A DNA stretch of 23,811 nt from UBA9630 sp037137555 (GCA_037137555.1 JBAXKA010000013.1:1-23811), one strand, 5' to 3'; numbered from the stretch's first letter, positions 16,833 through 23,806 are shown. The notes: generated by a model from the sequence alone, not told the origin. Program-made: numbers and translations.

Positions 16833-16861
16833 ATCTTAGCGAGTTTTTTATTTCTTGTCAA
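16833..16861 (-). promoter_or_regulatory. Promoter of the infA-rpsI operon
   Basis: On the minus strand a perfect TTGACA (16856-16861) and TAAGAT (16833-16838) are spaced by exactly 17 nt. The expected start is near 16826. It sits next to transposon-derived sequence. Confidence 0.6.
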
Positions 16862-16884
16862 TAGCGCGCATCACATCATCTAAA

Positions 16885-16900
16885 ATAACACCAAAACCCT
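16885..16900 (-). repeat. Inverted-repeat arm matching the transposase 3' end
   Basis: These 16 bases are the exact reverse complement of 17454-17469, which encode the last codons of the plus-strand transposase remnant. Read on the minus strand, this arm can also be translated as M-R-V-L-V-L-F-stop. Weaker similarity continues outward from both arms. It is probably a scrap of a second, oppositely oriented copy of the element. Confidence 0.6.
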
Positions 16901-16974
16901 CATTGATCTATCAACTAAAAAGACACCCAAATCCATGCTAGAATATTGAGTTAATTTTTAACCCAGTACCAAGT

Positions 16975-17471
16975 ATGGACAAAGAAGCCAAAAAGCAATA
17001 TATGGATACATTACGAGAAAAGTATTTCAAGGGAACCAAGAAAGAAAAAGGAGTAATCCTTTCTGAGTATTGTGGTAATACTTTAATTGTTTTATTGAAC
17101 AAAAAAACTCTACTCCTATTAGGCAAGTGATTGGTTATTTGCGTTATGACACATTGGAAGAACAAATTTGTCTCAATGATTTGTATCATAATGAGTTACG
17201 ACTTTACAAGAATTTTTTTCAACCAGTCATTAAGTTGGTAAGTAAGGAAAGATTGGGTGGAAAAATTAAAAGAAAATATGGCAAAGCAAAAACGCCTTAT
17301 CATCGTCTCGTAGAATCTGATCAGATATCTGAAAAAAGGAAAGAGGAATTAACAACAATTTATCAATCGCTAAATCCGGCATTACTGAAAAGAATAATTG
17401 ATAAAAAATTGGATAATTTGTTTAAAATTTATCAGCAGAAAAAAGGTCGAGAAAGGGTTTTGGTGTTATAG
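16975..17471 (+). pseudogene. Transposase remnant, internal deletion and frame change
   Basis: Two pieces of one transposase are visible. From the ATG at 16975, about 36 residues (MDKEAKKQYMDTLREKYFKG, then a KKEKGVILSEYCGNT segment) match my recollection of the start of a DDE/integrase-core transposase common in CPR genomes. The frame then runs into a stop at 17128-17130. In another frame, from about 17085, N-C-F-I-E-Q-K-N leads into GYLRYDTLEEQICLNDLYHN (17133-17192) and about 100 further residues to the stop at 17471, resembling the C-terminal end of the same family. Several hundred residues between, including most of the catalytic core, are missing. The only catalytic residue likely left is the Glu of FIEQKN. 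Orientation is opposite to all neighbouring genes. The family call rests on memory. Confidence 0.7.
17454..17469 (+). repeat. Second inverted-repeat arm, in the transposase 3' end
   Basis: This arm is the exact inverted copy of 16885-16900 and codes for the end R-V-L-V-L of the remnant. TTGACA follows 12 nt outward here (17481-17486); the other arm also has an outward TTGACA, 24 nt away, which is the -35 of the infA promoter. Confidence 0.6.
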
Positions 17472-17556
17472 TTTAATGATTTGACACGAACACGCAAGTT
17501 GACCCGAATTCAAGCCCCGAAGCCCTTTTTCTGCTATCATATGGCAATCAACTAGT

Positions 17557-17694
17557 TTAACCCATTACGACCATACCAGAAGGAACAGAAATTACATTTT
17601 TTAAATCTGAATTCTTGAATTCATCGTCCTTAATGGCGTTGGTACGAATGTGATAATTTATCTTAGCTAAACTTCTTGAACTATTTTTTTTCAT
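17557..17694 (-). CDS. Possible 45-aa small protein
   Basis: An ATG at 17692-17694, 6 nt after the stop of the membrane protein gene, opens a 45-codon frame beginning MKKNSSRSLAKINYHIRTNA and ending S-G-M-V-V-M-G. It is basic at the start and mixed after that, with no membrane segment. The tight spacing suggests translational coupling with the upstream gene. I recognise no family, and the complementary strand also reads open here for about 28 codons, so coding status is uncertain. Confidence 0.35.
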   Translation of the reverse strand: MKKNSSRSLAKINYHIRTNAIKDDEFKNSDLKNVISVPSGMVVMG

Positions 17695-17700
17695 TTGTCT

Positions 17701-18201
17701 TTATTTAAGAATTTTCTTATGAATCATAAACATAAATACCAAGGGAATAAGCATCCAAAAGAAAGCAAAATTTTCAGAAACGAAATAGCTATAAGCGTTA
17801 GAAGAAATATAGCCTAGTGCGATTTTTTTTGGCACGAAAGCAAGTGCCACGCTTAGCATCAACATCACCTCCAAAAAACTCATCGCAAAAACTCGCCACA
17901 GAAAACCTTTGCCCGATCCAGACAACGGCATCTCAAACATTTTTTTACCCAAGACAGTTAATAAAATTATTATACCAAAAAATAAAGCTAATCTATAAGA
18001 ATAATCTGAAAATAATTCCTTAGGAACAACACTGAGAATTGCCACAGAAACATAAATATTCACAAGCACAGTGATTAATTTAAACCGACCGATTGACATT
18101 CCAAAAACAAAACTAACTAAAGCGACAACCAGAAATAAAATAGCGTCTTGGGCTATTTTCGGAGAAAGACCTAATTGAGAAAAAATTAAACTAAGATCCA
18201 T
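17701..18201 (-). CDS. Integral membrane protein, unknown function
   Basis: The 166-aa protein is mostly hydrophobic, with about five membrane segments near residues 18-36, 41-60, 70-85, 103-123 and 143-162. Short basic or polar loops separate them (GRFK, K-K-M-F-E, FVPKK), and it ends H-K-K-I-L-K. No catalytic or transport motif stands out, and I do not recognise the family. It has its own good promoter (18248-18276), lies 96 nt after dnaJ, and may be translated together with the 45-aa frame just downstream. Confidence 0.7.
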   Translation of the reverse strand: MDLSLIFSQLGLSPKIAQDAILFLVVALVSFVFGMSIGRFKLITVLVNIYVSVAILSVVPKELFSDYSYRLALFFGIIILLTVLGKKMFEMPLSGSGKGFLWRVFAMSFLEVMLMLSVALAFVPKKIALGYISSNAYSYFVSENFAFFWMLIPLVFMFMIHKKILK

Positions 18202-18247
18202 ATTGTTTTTTTATTTATTTGTTTAGTTATTTATTTTTATATTTTTT

Positions 18248-18276
18248 ATTATACGCTTTTTTTTATTTTTTGTCAC
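18248..18276 (-). promoter_or_regulatory. Promoter of the membrane protein gene
   Basis: On the minus strand GTGACA (18271-18276; five of six) and a perfect TATAAT (18248-18253) are spaced by 17 nt. The expected start near 18241 gives a 5' UTR of about 40 nt. Confidence 0.6.
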
Positions 18277-18297
18277 TAAAGATAAATTTTAAAAAAA

Positions 18298-19413
18298 TTA
18301 TTCGCCGAGTTGCTTTAATTTTTCTAGTAATTGTTTTTGTTCGCGAGTCAGTTTTTTGGGAATCCGTACAATTACTTTGACAATTTGATTTCCTCGCACA
18401 CCTGAATGCAAATTTGGCACACCTTTATCTCTGATGCGAAACTGCTCACCTGATTGTGTGCCGGCAGGAATTTTTAAAGTTAAGCGACCATCGATTGTTT
18501 CAATAATTGTTTCACCACCAAGTGCTGCGATAGAAAAAGGAATTTCCACCGAGCTTAAAATATCTTGTCCATTTCTCTTGAATTCTTTATGTGTTTTGAC
18601 ATGCACATTAATATATAAATCGCCAGATGCTCCTCCAACTCCGCCAGCTTCTCCAGCTCCTTGCATTGAAAGTGTTTGCCCATGATCGATTCCAGCAGGA
18701 ATTTTAATTTCTAATTTATTTTCTGCCATTATGCGACCATCTCCACCACATTTTGAACATTTTTTTTCTACTCTTTTTCCGACGCCATAACAATCAGGAC
18801 ACTCCGCCACTTGAGAAAAATTGCCAAAAAAACTCCGGCTGACTTTCTGCACTCTGCCTGCTCCACCGCAAGTGGAGCAAGTTTTAAGCTCACTATTATT
18901 TTCCCCACCAGTGCCATCACAACGATCGCAAGTTGTGCTTTTGCGTAAATTAATTTGACGCGTTGCACCACTTACCATTTCAGAAAAATCAATTTCCACA
19001 TCAACTTGAATGTCCTTGCCTTTTCTTTTTCTAGTGGCACTGCCACCGCGTCCTCCATTGAAAATAGAAGAGAAAATATTTTCAAAATCGCCTCCTTCAA
19101 ATTCAAAATCACCACCAAAACCTTGTGAGTTTTGTGAAGAAAATCCAGAAAAATCAAAACCGCCAAAACCTTGACCACCGCTTGCTCCAGCTCTTCCTGC
19201 TTGATCGAATGTTTGACCAAATTGATCATATTGCGATCGTTTTGTTTTATCTGAAAGCACTTGATAGGCCTCATTGATTTCTTTAAATTTTGCTTCATCG
19301 CCACCAGCTTTATCAGGATGATGTTTATGTGCTAATTTACGATAAGCTTTTTTTATCTCATCGTCATTTGCACTTTTTGAAACACCTAGTAGTTGATAAT
19401 AATCATTAGCCAT
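18298..19413 (-). CDS. dnaJ: Chaperone DnaJ (Hsp40)
   Basis: The 371-aa protein is a full type I DnaJ, the co-chaperone that delivers substrates to DnaK and stimulates its ATPase. The J domain (5-64) has the HPD motif at 32-34 (HKHHPDKAGGD). A Gly/Phe-rich linker covers about 75-122. Four zinc-binding repeats follow: CDRCDGTG (162-169), CSTCGGAG (179-186), CPDCYGVG (205-212) and CSKCGGDG (219-226). The C-terminal substrate-binding domains start with KLEIKIPAGIDHGQ (233-246). Length is typical. The start at 19413 is the only sensible one. grpE and dnaK are not in this window, so dnaJ is a separate unit here. A CIRCE operator over its -35 implies HrcA repression and heat induction. Confidence 0.97.
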   Translation of the reverse strand: MANDYYQLLGVSKSANDDEIKKAYRKLAHKHHPDKAGGDEAKFKEINEAYQVLSDKTKRSQYDQFGQTFDQAGRAGASGGQGFGGFDFSGFSSQNSQGFGGDFEFEGGDFENIFSSIFNGGRGGSATRKRKGKDIQVDVEIDFSEMVSGATRQINLRKSTTCDRCDGTGGENNSELKTCSTCGGAGRVQKVSRSFFGNFSQVAECPDCYGVGKRVEKKCSKCGGDGRIMAENKLEIKIPAGIDHGQTLSMQGAGEAGGVGGASGDLYINVHVKTHKEFKRNGQDILSSVEIPFSIAALGGETIIETIDGRLTLKIPAGTQSGEQFRIRDKGVPNLHSGVRGNQIVKVIVRIPKKLTREQKQLLEKLKQLGE

Positions 19414-19455
19414 AAAAAATAAATCTAAATTTTTTAATAAAAATTCACACTTAAA

Positions 19456-19484
19456 AGATTAGCACAAATAAAAAAAATTAGCAA
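19456..19484 (-). promoter_or_regulatory. dnaJ promoter with extended -10
   Basis: On the minus strand TTGCTA (19479-19484) and TAATCT (19456-19461) are spaced by 17 nt, with TG one base before the -10. The -35 lies inside the CIRCE half-site, which fits repression by HrcA. Confidence 0.5.
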
Positions 19485-19510
19485 TCCGCCAAGCAGAGTG
19501 CTAATTTTTT
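19471..19510 (-). terminator. Terminator of the 23S-5S operon, overlapping CIRCE
   Basis: On the minus strand A6 plus TTAGCA (19499-19510) can pair with TGCTAA plus T6, around a 15-nt loop, and a run of eight T (19470-19477) follows the GC part. It starts about 18 nt after the 5S end. The same structure reads as a terminator on the plus strand too. Confidence 0.6.
19478..19504 (-). promoter_or_regulatory. CIRCE operator (HrcA binding site)
   Basis: The plus strand reads TTAGCAATC, 9 nt, GAGTGCTAA. The CIRCE consensus is TTAGCACTC-N9-GAGTGCTAA, so the spacing and right half are perfect and the left half has one mismatch. It sits 65 nt upstream of dnaJ, a classical HrcA target. Confidence 0.88.
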
Positions 19511-19527
19511 AGTTTTAAATACACAGT

Positions 19528-19640
19528 TCTCGGCACTGGCTTACTCTTTCCACTCGAAGTGGATACCATCAGCGCTGACAGGCTTAACTGCTGAGTTCGG
19601 GAAGGGATCAGGTGTTTCCCTGTCGCTAGAAGCACCGAAA
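19528..19640 (-). rRNA. 5S ribosomal RNA
   Basis: The minus strand holds the standard 5S landmarks: CGGTGCTTCTAGCGACAGGG near the 5' end, CCCGAACTCAGCAGTTAAGC in the loop B/helix III region, GATGGTATCC, and GTGCCG at the 3' end pairing with CGGTGC to form helix I. A further perfect 7-bp extension (19522-19528 with 19640-19646) probably serves as a processing stem. The exact ends are estimates. Confidence 0.95.
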
Positions 19641-19668
19641 ACTGTGCATTCAAATATTTTATTTAGTT

Positions 19669-19776
19669 TTAAAAAGCCTTGATCACGGGAGAGAAAAACA
19701 GGAATGAGGCAATTGTGATCATGATCACAGAAAACACGGTAAATGTCAATGCAAAACTTTTTCTATAATTCTCCAT
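19669..19776 (-). CDS. Possible 35-aa membrane microprotein in the rRNA spacer
   Basis: Between 23S and 5S, the minus strand has an ATG (19774-19776) and 35 codons to a TAA (19669-19671). The peptide starts MENYRKSFALTFTVFSVIMI, continues T-I-A-S-F-L-F-F-S-P-V-I-K, and ends A-F. It has the form of a small single-pass membrane protein: a charged start, about 20 hydrophobic residues, a short end. No clear Shine-Dalgarno sequence precedes it. It would be transcribed with the rRNAs. A chance frame is possible, as 35 codons is short, but the hydrophobic pattern is striking. Confidence 0.35.
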   Translation of the reverse strand: MENYRKSFALTFTVFSVIMITIASFLFFSPVIKAF

Positions 19777-19813
19777 AAACTGTTTTTTAATTTAGTTATG
19801 AAACTTAGAAACT

Positions 19814-19831
19814 GCTAACTACTGACCGATA
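19814..19831 (-). other. Pre-23S processing stem, 3' arm
   Basis: These 18 nt pair with 23312-23329 across the whole 23S gene with 17 of 18 pairs (one G-U, one mismatch). Such flanking stems are cut by RNase III in pre-rRNA. Confidence 0.7.
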
Positions 19832-19832
19832 T

Positions 19833-19903
19833 GTAACATATAACACGCAACATGAAACTAAATGCTCGAAAGCATGAGTTACATATTTTGCGCTGCATGT
19901 TAC
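19833..19903 (-). other. Long interrupted hairpin in the 23S 3' trailer
   Basis: Successive paired blocks GTAACAT, CGCAA, ATG, AACT and ATGCT on the plus strand meet their complements in order around a CGAA loop, separated by small bulges. It lies between the 23S 3' end and the processing stem arm. It may fold the trailer or be a fold-back repeat. Confidence 0.5.
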
Positions 19904-20270
19904 AAAAAACTTAAGAAAGATAATAATTCAATTTATTAGTATCTCTTGGCTTAATCCATCACTGGACTTACACCTGAGACCTATCAACCTGGTAATCTTC
20001 CAGGAAATTGTTCCTCGACAAGTCGAGGAAGTTGATTAATCTTGAGCGGAGCTTCTCGCTTATATGCTTTCAGCGATTATCTCGTCCGGACGTAGCTACC
20101 GAGCAGTGCTCCTGGCGGAACAGCTCGTACACCAGAGGTTCGTTCTTTCCGGTCCTCTCGTACTAGGAAAGAGATCTCTCAATCAACTACGCCTACAGCA
20201 GATAGGAGACCAACCTGTCTCACGACGGTTTGAACCCAGCTCGCGTACCGCTTTAATTGGCGAACAGCCA

Positions 20271-20330
<60 letters not shown>

Positions 20331-20356
20331 CATCGTCGATATGGACTCTTGGATGG

Positions 20357-20389
<33 letters not shown>

Positions 20390-20550
20390 TGATGATCTTC
20401 CACGCTTCTATAAGCAATGGTCGGTTCACTAAATTCTACTTTCGTAACTGATCGACTAATAAGTCTTGCAGTAAAGCTGGCTTATGCTTTTGCACTATCG
20501 TTCCGATTTCCATCCGGAACTAGCCAACCTTTGTAAACGCCTCCGTTGCC

Positions 20551-20586
<36 letters not shown>

Positions 20587-20607
20587 AGGCACTGTTCCCG
20601 GACTGGT

Positions 20608-20762
20608 ATGAATAACTAAAAACGCTACATACATTTTTTTGTGAACCGCAAAAGACAATACTAATAATATCCGAACGCCAAAAAAGCGTTTGGACTTTAC
20701 AACTTATGCTCTTAGTTTTGTCATTTGCTGGTTCACTGTATATAAGTTTTCGTTCCTCATAA
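20608..20762 (-). other. Expansion segment in helix 79 of 23S rRNA
   Basis: In place of the short loop closing helix 79 (E. coli near position 2210), about 155 nt are inserted between CCCTGGACTG and CAGTCCGGG. The insert can form one elongated irregular hairpin: TATGA/TCATA, TATACA/TGTATG, GTGAACC/GGTTCAC, GACAA/TTGTC and AACGC/GCGTT pair in nested order. No group I core is present, so it is probably kept in the mature rRNA. Confidence 0.6.
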
Positions 20763-21040
20763 CAGTCCAGGGTTAGATTTAAAACCTTAGAAGAGTGGTA
20801 TTACACTGTCGACTCCATCTCAACCGAAATCGAGATTTCAAAGTCTCCCACCTATTCTAGGCAACCAAAATCCTAAATCAATGCCAAGTTGTAGTAAAGC
20901 TCCACGGGGTCTTTTCGTCTTGCTGCAGGTCGACGGCATCTTTACCGTCATTGCAATTTCACCGAGCTCTTTGTTAAGACAGTTCCCAAGTCGTTACGCC
21001 TTTGATGCGGGTCAGAATTTACCTGACAAGGAATTTCGCT

Positions 21041-21299
21041 GATCTATTCCTTAACGATGTACCATATCTTCATCCATAATAAATTATGGAGCACGGCGTG
21101 TGGTATCTGAGGGTTCTCTGCTGTCTTTGCCAGAGTCTTCCCTGCTGATTATCCCGCCTTGGCGGGACTTCCCAGCATATAGCCATGTATTATTAAACCA
21201 ATTTTGTATTACTACAAAATGAGGCAGCTCTTTATTATTTACCAAAATAATCTTCCATAATCGTTCCAGTCCTTCTGTAATCTCCGAGGAAATTACAGA
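21041..21299 (-). other. Group I intron in 23S rRNA at the E. coli 1931 site
   Basis: The conserved run CTAAGGT|AGCGAAATTCC is split here after the U equivalent to E. coli 1931, by 259 nt. Core helices of a group I ribozyme are visible (minus strand): P3 21182-21187/21092-21097 (CATGGC/GCCGTG), P4 21173-21177/21143-21147, P5 21152-21167, P6 GGG/CCC 21140-21142/21111-21113, P7 21101-21105/21060-21064, and P8 21074-21080/21083-21089. Q is AATCAGCAGGGAAG, R is CCTCAGATACCACACG and S is AAGATATGGTAC, close to the consensus strings. There is no room for a homing endonuclease. As drawn, the intron ends in C, not the near-invariant G, so the exact splice sites are unsettled. Confidence 0.85.
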
Positions 21300-22668
21300 A
21301 CCTTAGAACGATTATAGTTATCGCTGACGTTCACTGGCGCTTCGGGGATTGGCTTGCACCGCTCCCGTTAACGTTCCAGCACTGGTCAGGCGTCACCCCC
21401 TATACTTCCCCTTACGGGTTTGCAGAGAGCTGTGTTTTTGGTAAACAGTCGCTTGGGCTCTTTCGCTGCGGCCCCAGCTTGCGCCGGGGCGGTCCATATC
21501 CCTAGGTTACGGACGCTTTTTTGCCGAATTCCTTAACAAAGGTTCACTCGTTCACCTTAGGCTACTCGCCCAGTCTACCTGTGTCGGTTTTAGTACGGAT
21601 ACCATTGGACCAATGCTTGCGCATCGTATAGAAGATTTTCCCGGCACCCTGCTTTATTTCGTTCCCCTGGCTTACGCCAAAGTTCCAGAAATATCTTAAA
21701 GTAGCGTCAAACGGATTTTCCTGTCTGACCTTTTTAATATCCCTACGCCAATCCAATAAGGCGCGAAATATACTAGGATGCGTCCCTTCATTTATAAACC
21801 AATAATAGTTACGGAATATTAACCGTATGTCCATCGACTACGCCTTTCGGCCTCACCTTAGGACCGACTAACCCTGGGATGATTGCCATTGCCCAGGAAA
21901 CCTTAGACTTTCGGTGTTGGGGGATCTCACCCCAATTGCGGTTACTCGTTCCAGCATTCTTACTTCCATGCACTCCACGCTGGCTCACGCCTGACGCTTC
22001 AATGCGCATGGAACACTTCCTTACCGCATATAATTTCCGAGGAAACTACATGCCCACATCTTCGGTACTATGTTTAGCCCCGTTGAATTTTCGGCGCAAA
22101 ATCTCTAGACTAGTGAGCTGTTACGCACTCTTTAAAGGATGGCTGCTTCTAAGCCAACCTCCTAGGTGTATAAGAAATTTCACCTCCTTTACCACTTAAC
22201 ATAGATTTGGGGACCTTAGATTGTGATCTGGGCTTTTTCCCTTTTGAGCTCCGAGCTTAGCCCCGGAGTTCTGACTGCTTAGATAAGAAACACAATAATT
22301 CGGAGTTTGGTTGAGATGGCTACGGCGAACCGCGCCGATCTCATTCAGTAGCTCTACCTATTGTGCTCATTTAATAAGCGCTAGCCCTCAAGCTATTTCA
22401 GGAAGAACCAGCTATCGCCAAGTTCGATTGGAATTTCTCCTCTATTCACAAGTCATCCCCGAGTGTTGCACGGCTCGTGGGTTCGGGCCTCCTTTGCCTG
22501 TTACAGCAAATTCACCCTGCTCATAAATAGCTCACCTGGCTTCGGGTCTAGTCCATGCCATTATATTCGCCCTTTCAGGCTCGCTTTCACTCTGACTCCG
22601 CAACAAAGTTGCTTAGTCAACGACATAGAACTAACTCGCTGGATCGTTCTACAAAAAGCACGCAGTCA

Positions 22669-22684
22669 CCCCGCCGAGGCGGGG
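22669..22684 (-). repeat. GC palindrome in 23S, copy 1
   Basis: CCCCGCCGAGGCGGGG, a perfect 16-bp palindrome at the tip of a variable 23S helix; identical to 22991-23006 and 23135-23150. Confidence 0.75.
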
Positions 22685-22990
22685 CTCCTACTCTTCGTTA
22701 GCATATGGTTTCAGATACTATTTCATCTCCCTCATCGGGATACTTTTCACCTTTCCCTCACGGTACTCATTTCGCTATCGATCACTAAAAATATTTAGTC
22801 TTGGAGCTATAGTGGCCCCAGCTTCAAACGGGATTTCTCCGGTCCCGCCCTACTTGAGAATAACCTCATCTTGATAATTTATTTTCGCATACAAGGCTTT
22901 CACTTTGTGTCGCCGTCCTTTCCAGGAGCGTTCTGCTAATAAACTATTTCAGACCCCGATTAAACGAGTCTGATTATCTCGCAACCCCAA

Positions 22991-23006
22991 CCCCGCCGAG
23001 GCGGGG
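22991..23006 (-). repeat. GC palindrome in 23S, copy 2
   Basis: Identical to copies 1 and 3, here extended by an A-T pair on the outside to 18 bp. Confidence 0.75.
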
Positions 23007-23134
23007 TGGTTTAGACTTTTCCGCTTTCGCTCGCCACTACTCACGGAATCACATTTGTTTTCTATTCCTCCTGGTACTAAGATGTTTCAGTTCCCAGGGT
23101 TCGCTCTAATACCCTATGTATTCAGGTAGAAGTA

Positions 23135-23150
23135 CCCCGCCGAGGCGGGG
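23135..23150 (-). repeat. GC palindrome in 23S, copy 3
   Basis: Identical to copies 1 and 2, also extended by one outer A-T pair. P5 of the intron (21152-21167) has a related sequence with TT in place of the central GA. Confidence 0.75.
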
Positions 23151-23311
23151 TGGGTTTTCCCATTCGGAAATCTCCGGGTCAAAGGTTGCTCAGCACCTCA
23201 CCGAAGCTTATCGCAGCTAGCTACGTCCTTCATCGCTTTTTAGTGTCAAGGCATTCACCATATGCATTAGTATTACCATTCTTAAATTCTATTCTTATTT
23301 GCATAAGAATT

Positions 23312-23329
23312 TATCGGTTAGCAGTTAGC
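23312..23329 (-). other. Pre-23S processing stem, 5' arm
   Basis: Pairs with 19814-19831 (17 of 18 positions). It places the 23S 5' end about 27 nt inside the stem. Confidence 0.7.
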
Positions 23330-23561
23330 AATCGCTAACTGATTTGCACTTATTTACCTACTTTTTCTTAATATCTTACCTCTTAAAATATTAAGACGAA
23401 TCGATCGTCATACCAGACTTTCTTCCCGCCAGACGGAAAACCCAATACTTGATCAAGACCTGTATTTAATTTTTAAAGTTCGCACTAACGCGGAAATTTG
23501 TATATTCTGTAACTTAAAGTTACTAAATAAACTGATTTCCGAACTAGTAAATTTTTCTATA

Positions 23562-23591
23562 AATAAAAAAGACCCGCAATTAAACGGGTTT
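23562..23591 (-). terminator. Terminator-like hairpin inside the rRNA leader
   Basis: On the minus strand ACCCG (23585-23589) pairs with CGGGT (23572-23576) around an 8-nt loop, followed by C-T6-A-T3. The stem is short but GC-rich. Its place between promoter and 23S suggests attenuation or the need for antitermination. Confidence 0.45.
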
Positions 23592-23722
23592 GAGCAAAAA
23601 CAAAAAACGACTCACCCGCTTATTCTTATTCTAAAAAAATTCACAAAATGTATCATCAATTGCACTCTTGAAAATTCTCGCTAGAAAGCCAAAAGTTACT
23701 AATTTATTTTTAACGCCTAATC

Positions 23723-23750
23723 ATCATAGCAAACTGAAATAGTTTGTCAA
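23723..23750 (-). promoter_or_regulatory. Strong rRNA promoter facing 23S
   Basis: On the minus strand a perfect TTGACA (23745-23750) and TATGAT (23723-23728) are spaced by 16 nt, with TG before the -10 (extended -10). The expected start is near 23716. Confidence 0.65.
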
Positions 23751-23762
23751 GCTTTCGTCTTG

Positions 23763-23806
23763 TCCAATACAAGATAAGACTAAACGAACCACCCATTCCA
23801 ATACAA
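23763..23806. repeat. Pair of 10-bp direct repeats upstream of the rRNA promoter
   Basis: TCCAATACAA occurs at 23763-23772 and 23797-23806, 34 bp apart, just upstream of the -35. They may be protein-binding sites or chance. Confidence 0.35.

Larger units (their letters stand above)
23286..23722 (-). other. 5' leader of the 23S-5S transcript
   Basis: This 437-nt stretch between the promoter and 23S has no convincing ORF and no tRNA. It is rich in hairpins: 23367-23395 (8-bp stem), 23395-23409, 23492-23540 (GGAAAT/ATTTCC enclosing GTAACT/AGTTAC) and 23322-23341 (8 bp, AATC loop), the last competing with the pre-23S stem. GCGAACTTTAAAAATT (minus strand, near 23468-23483) is loosely like the boxA antitermination element found before 23S genes. 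A terminator-like hairpin lies at 23562-23591. Confidence 0.5.

Noticed and set aside
17567..17652. Plus-strand frame reading ITTIPEGTEITFFKSEFLNS after the transposase remnant
   Set aside because: It has no start codon, is only about 28 codons long, and lies opposite the better placed 45-aa minus-strand frame.
20608..20762. Helix 79 insertion as a second intron
   Set aside because: It has none of the group I P/Q/R/S elements and is too short for a group II intron; it simply extends a helix.
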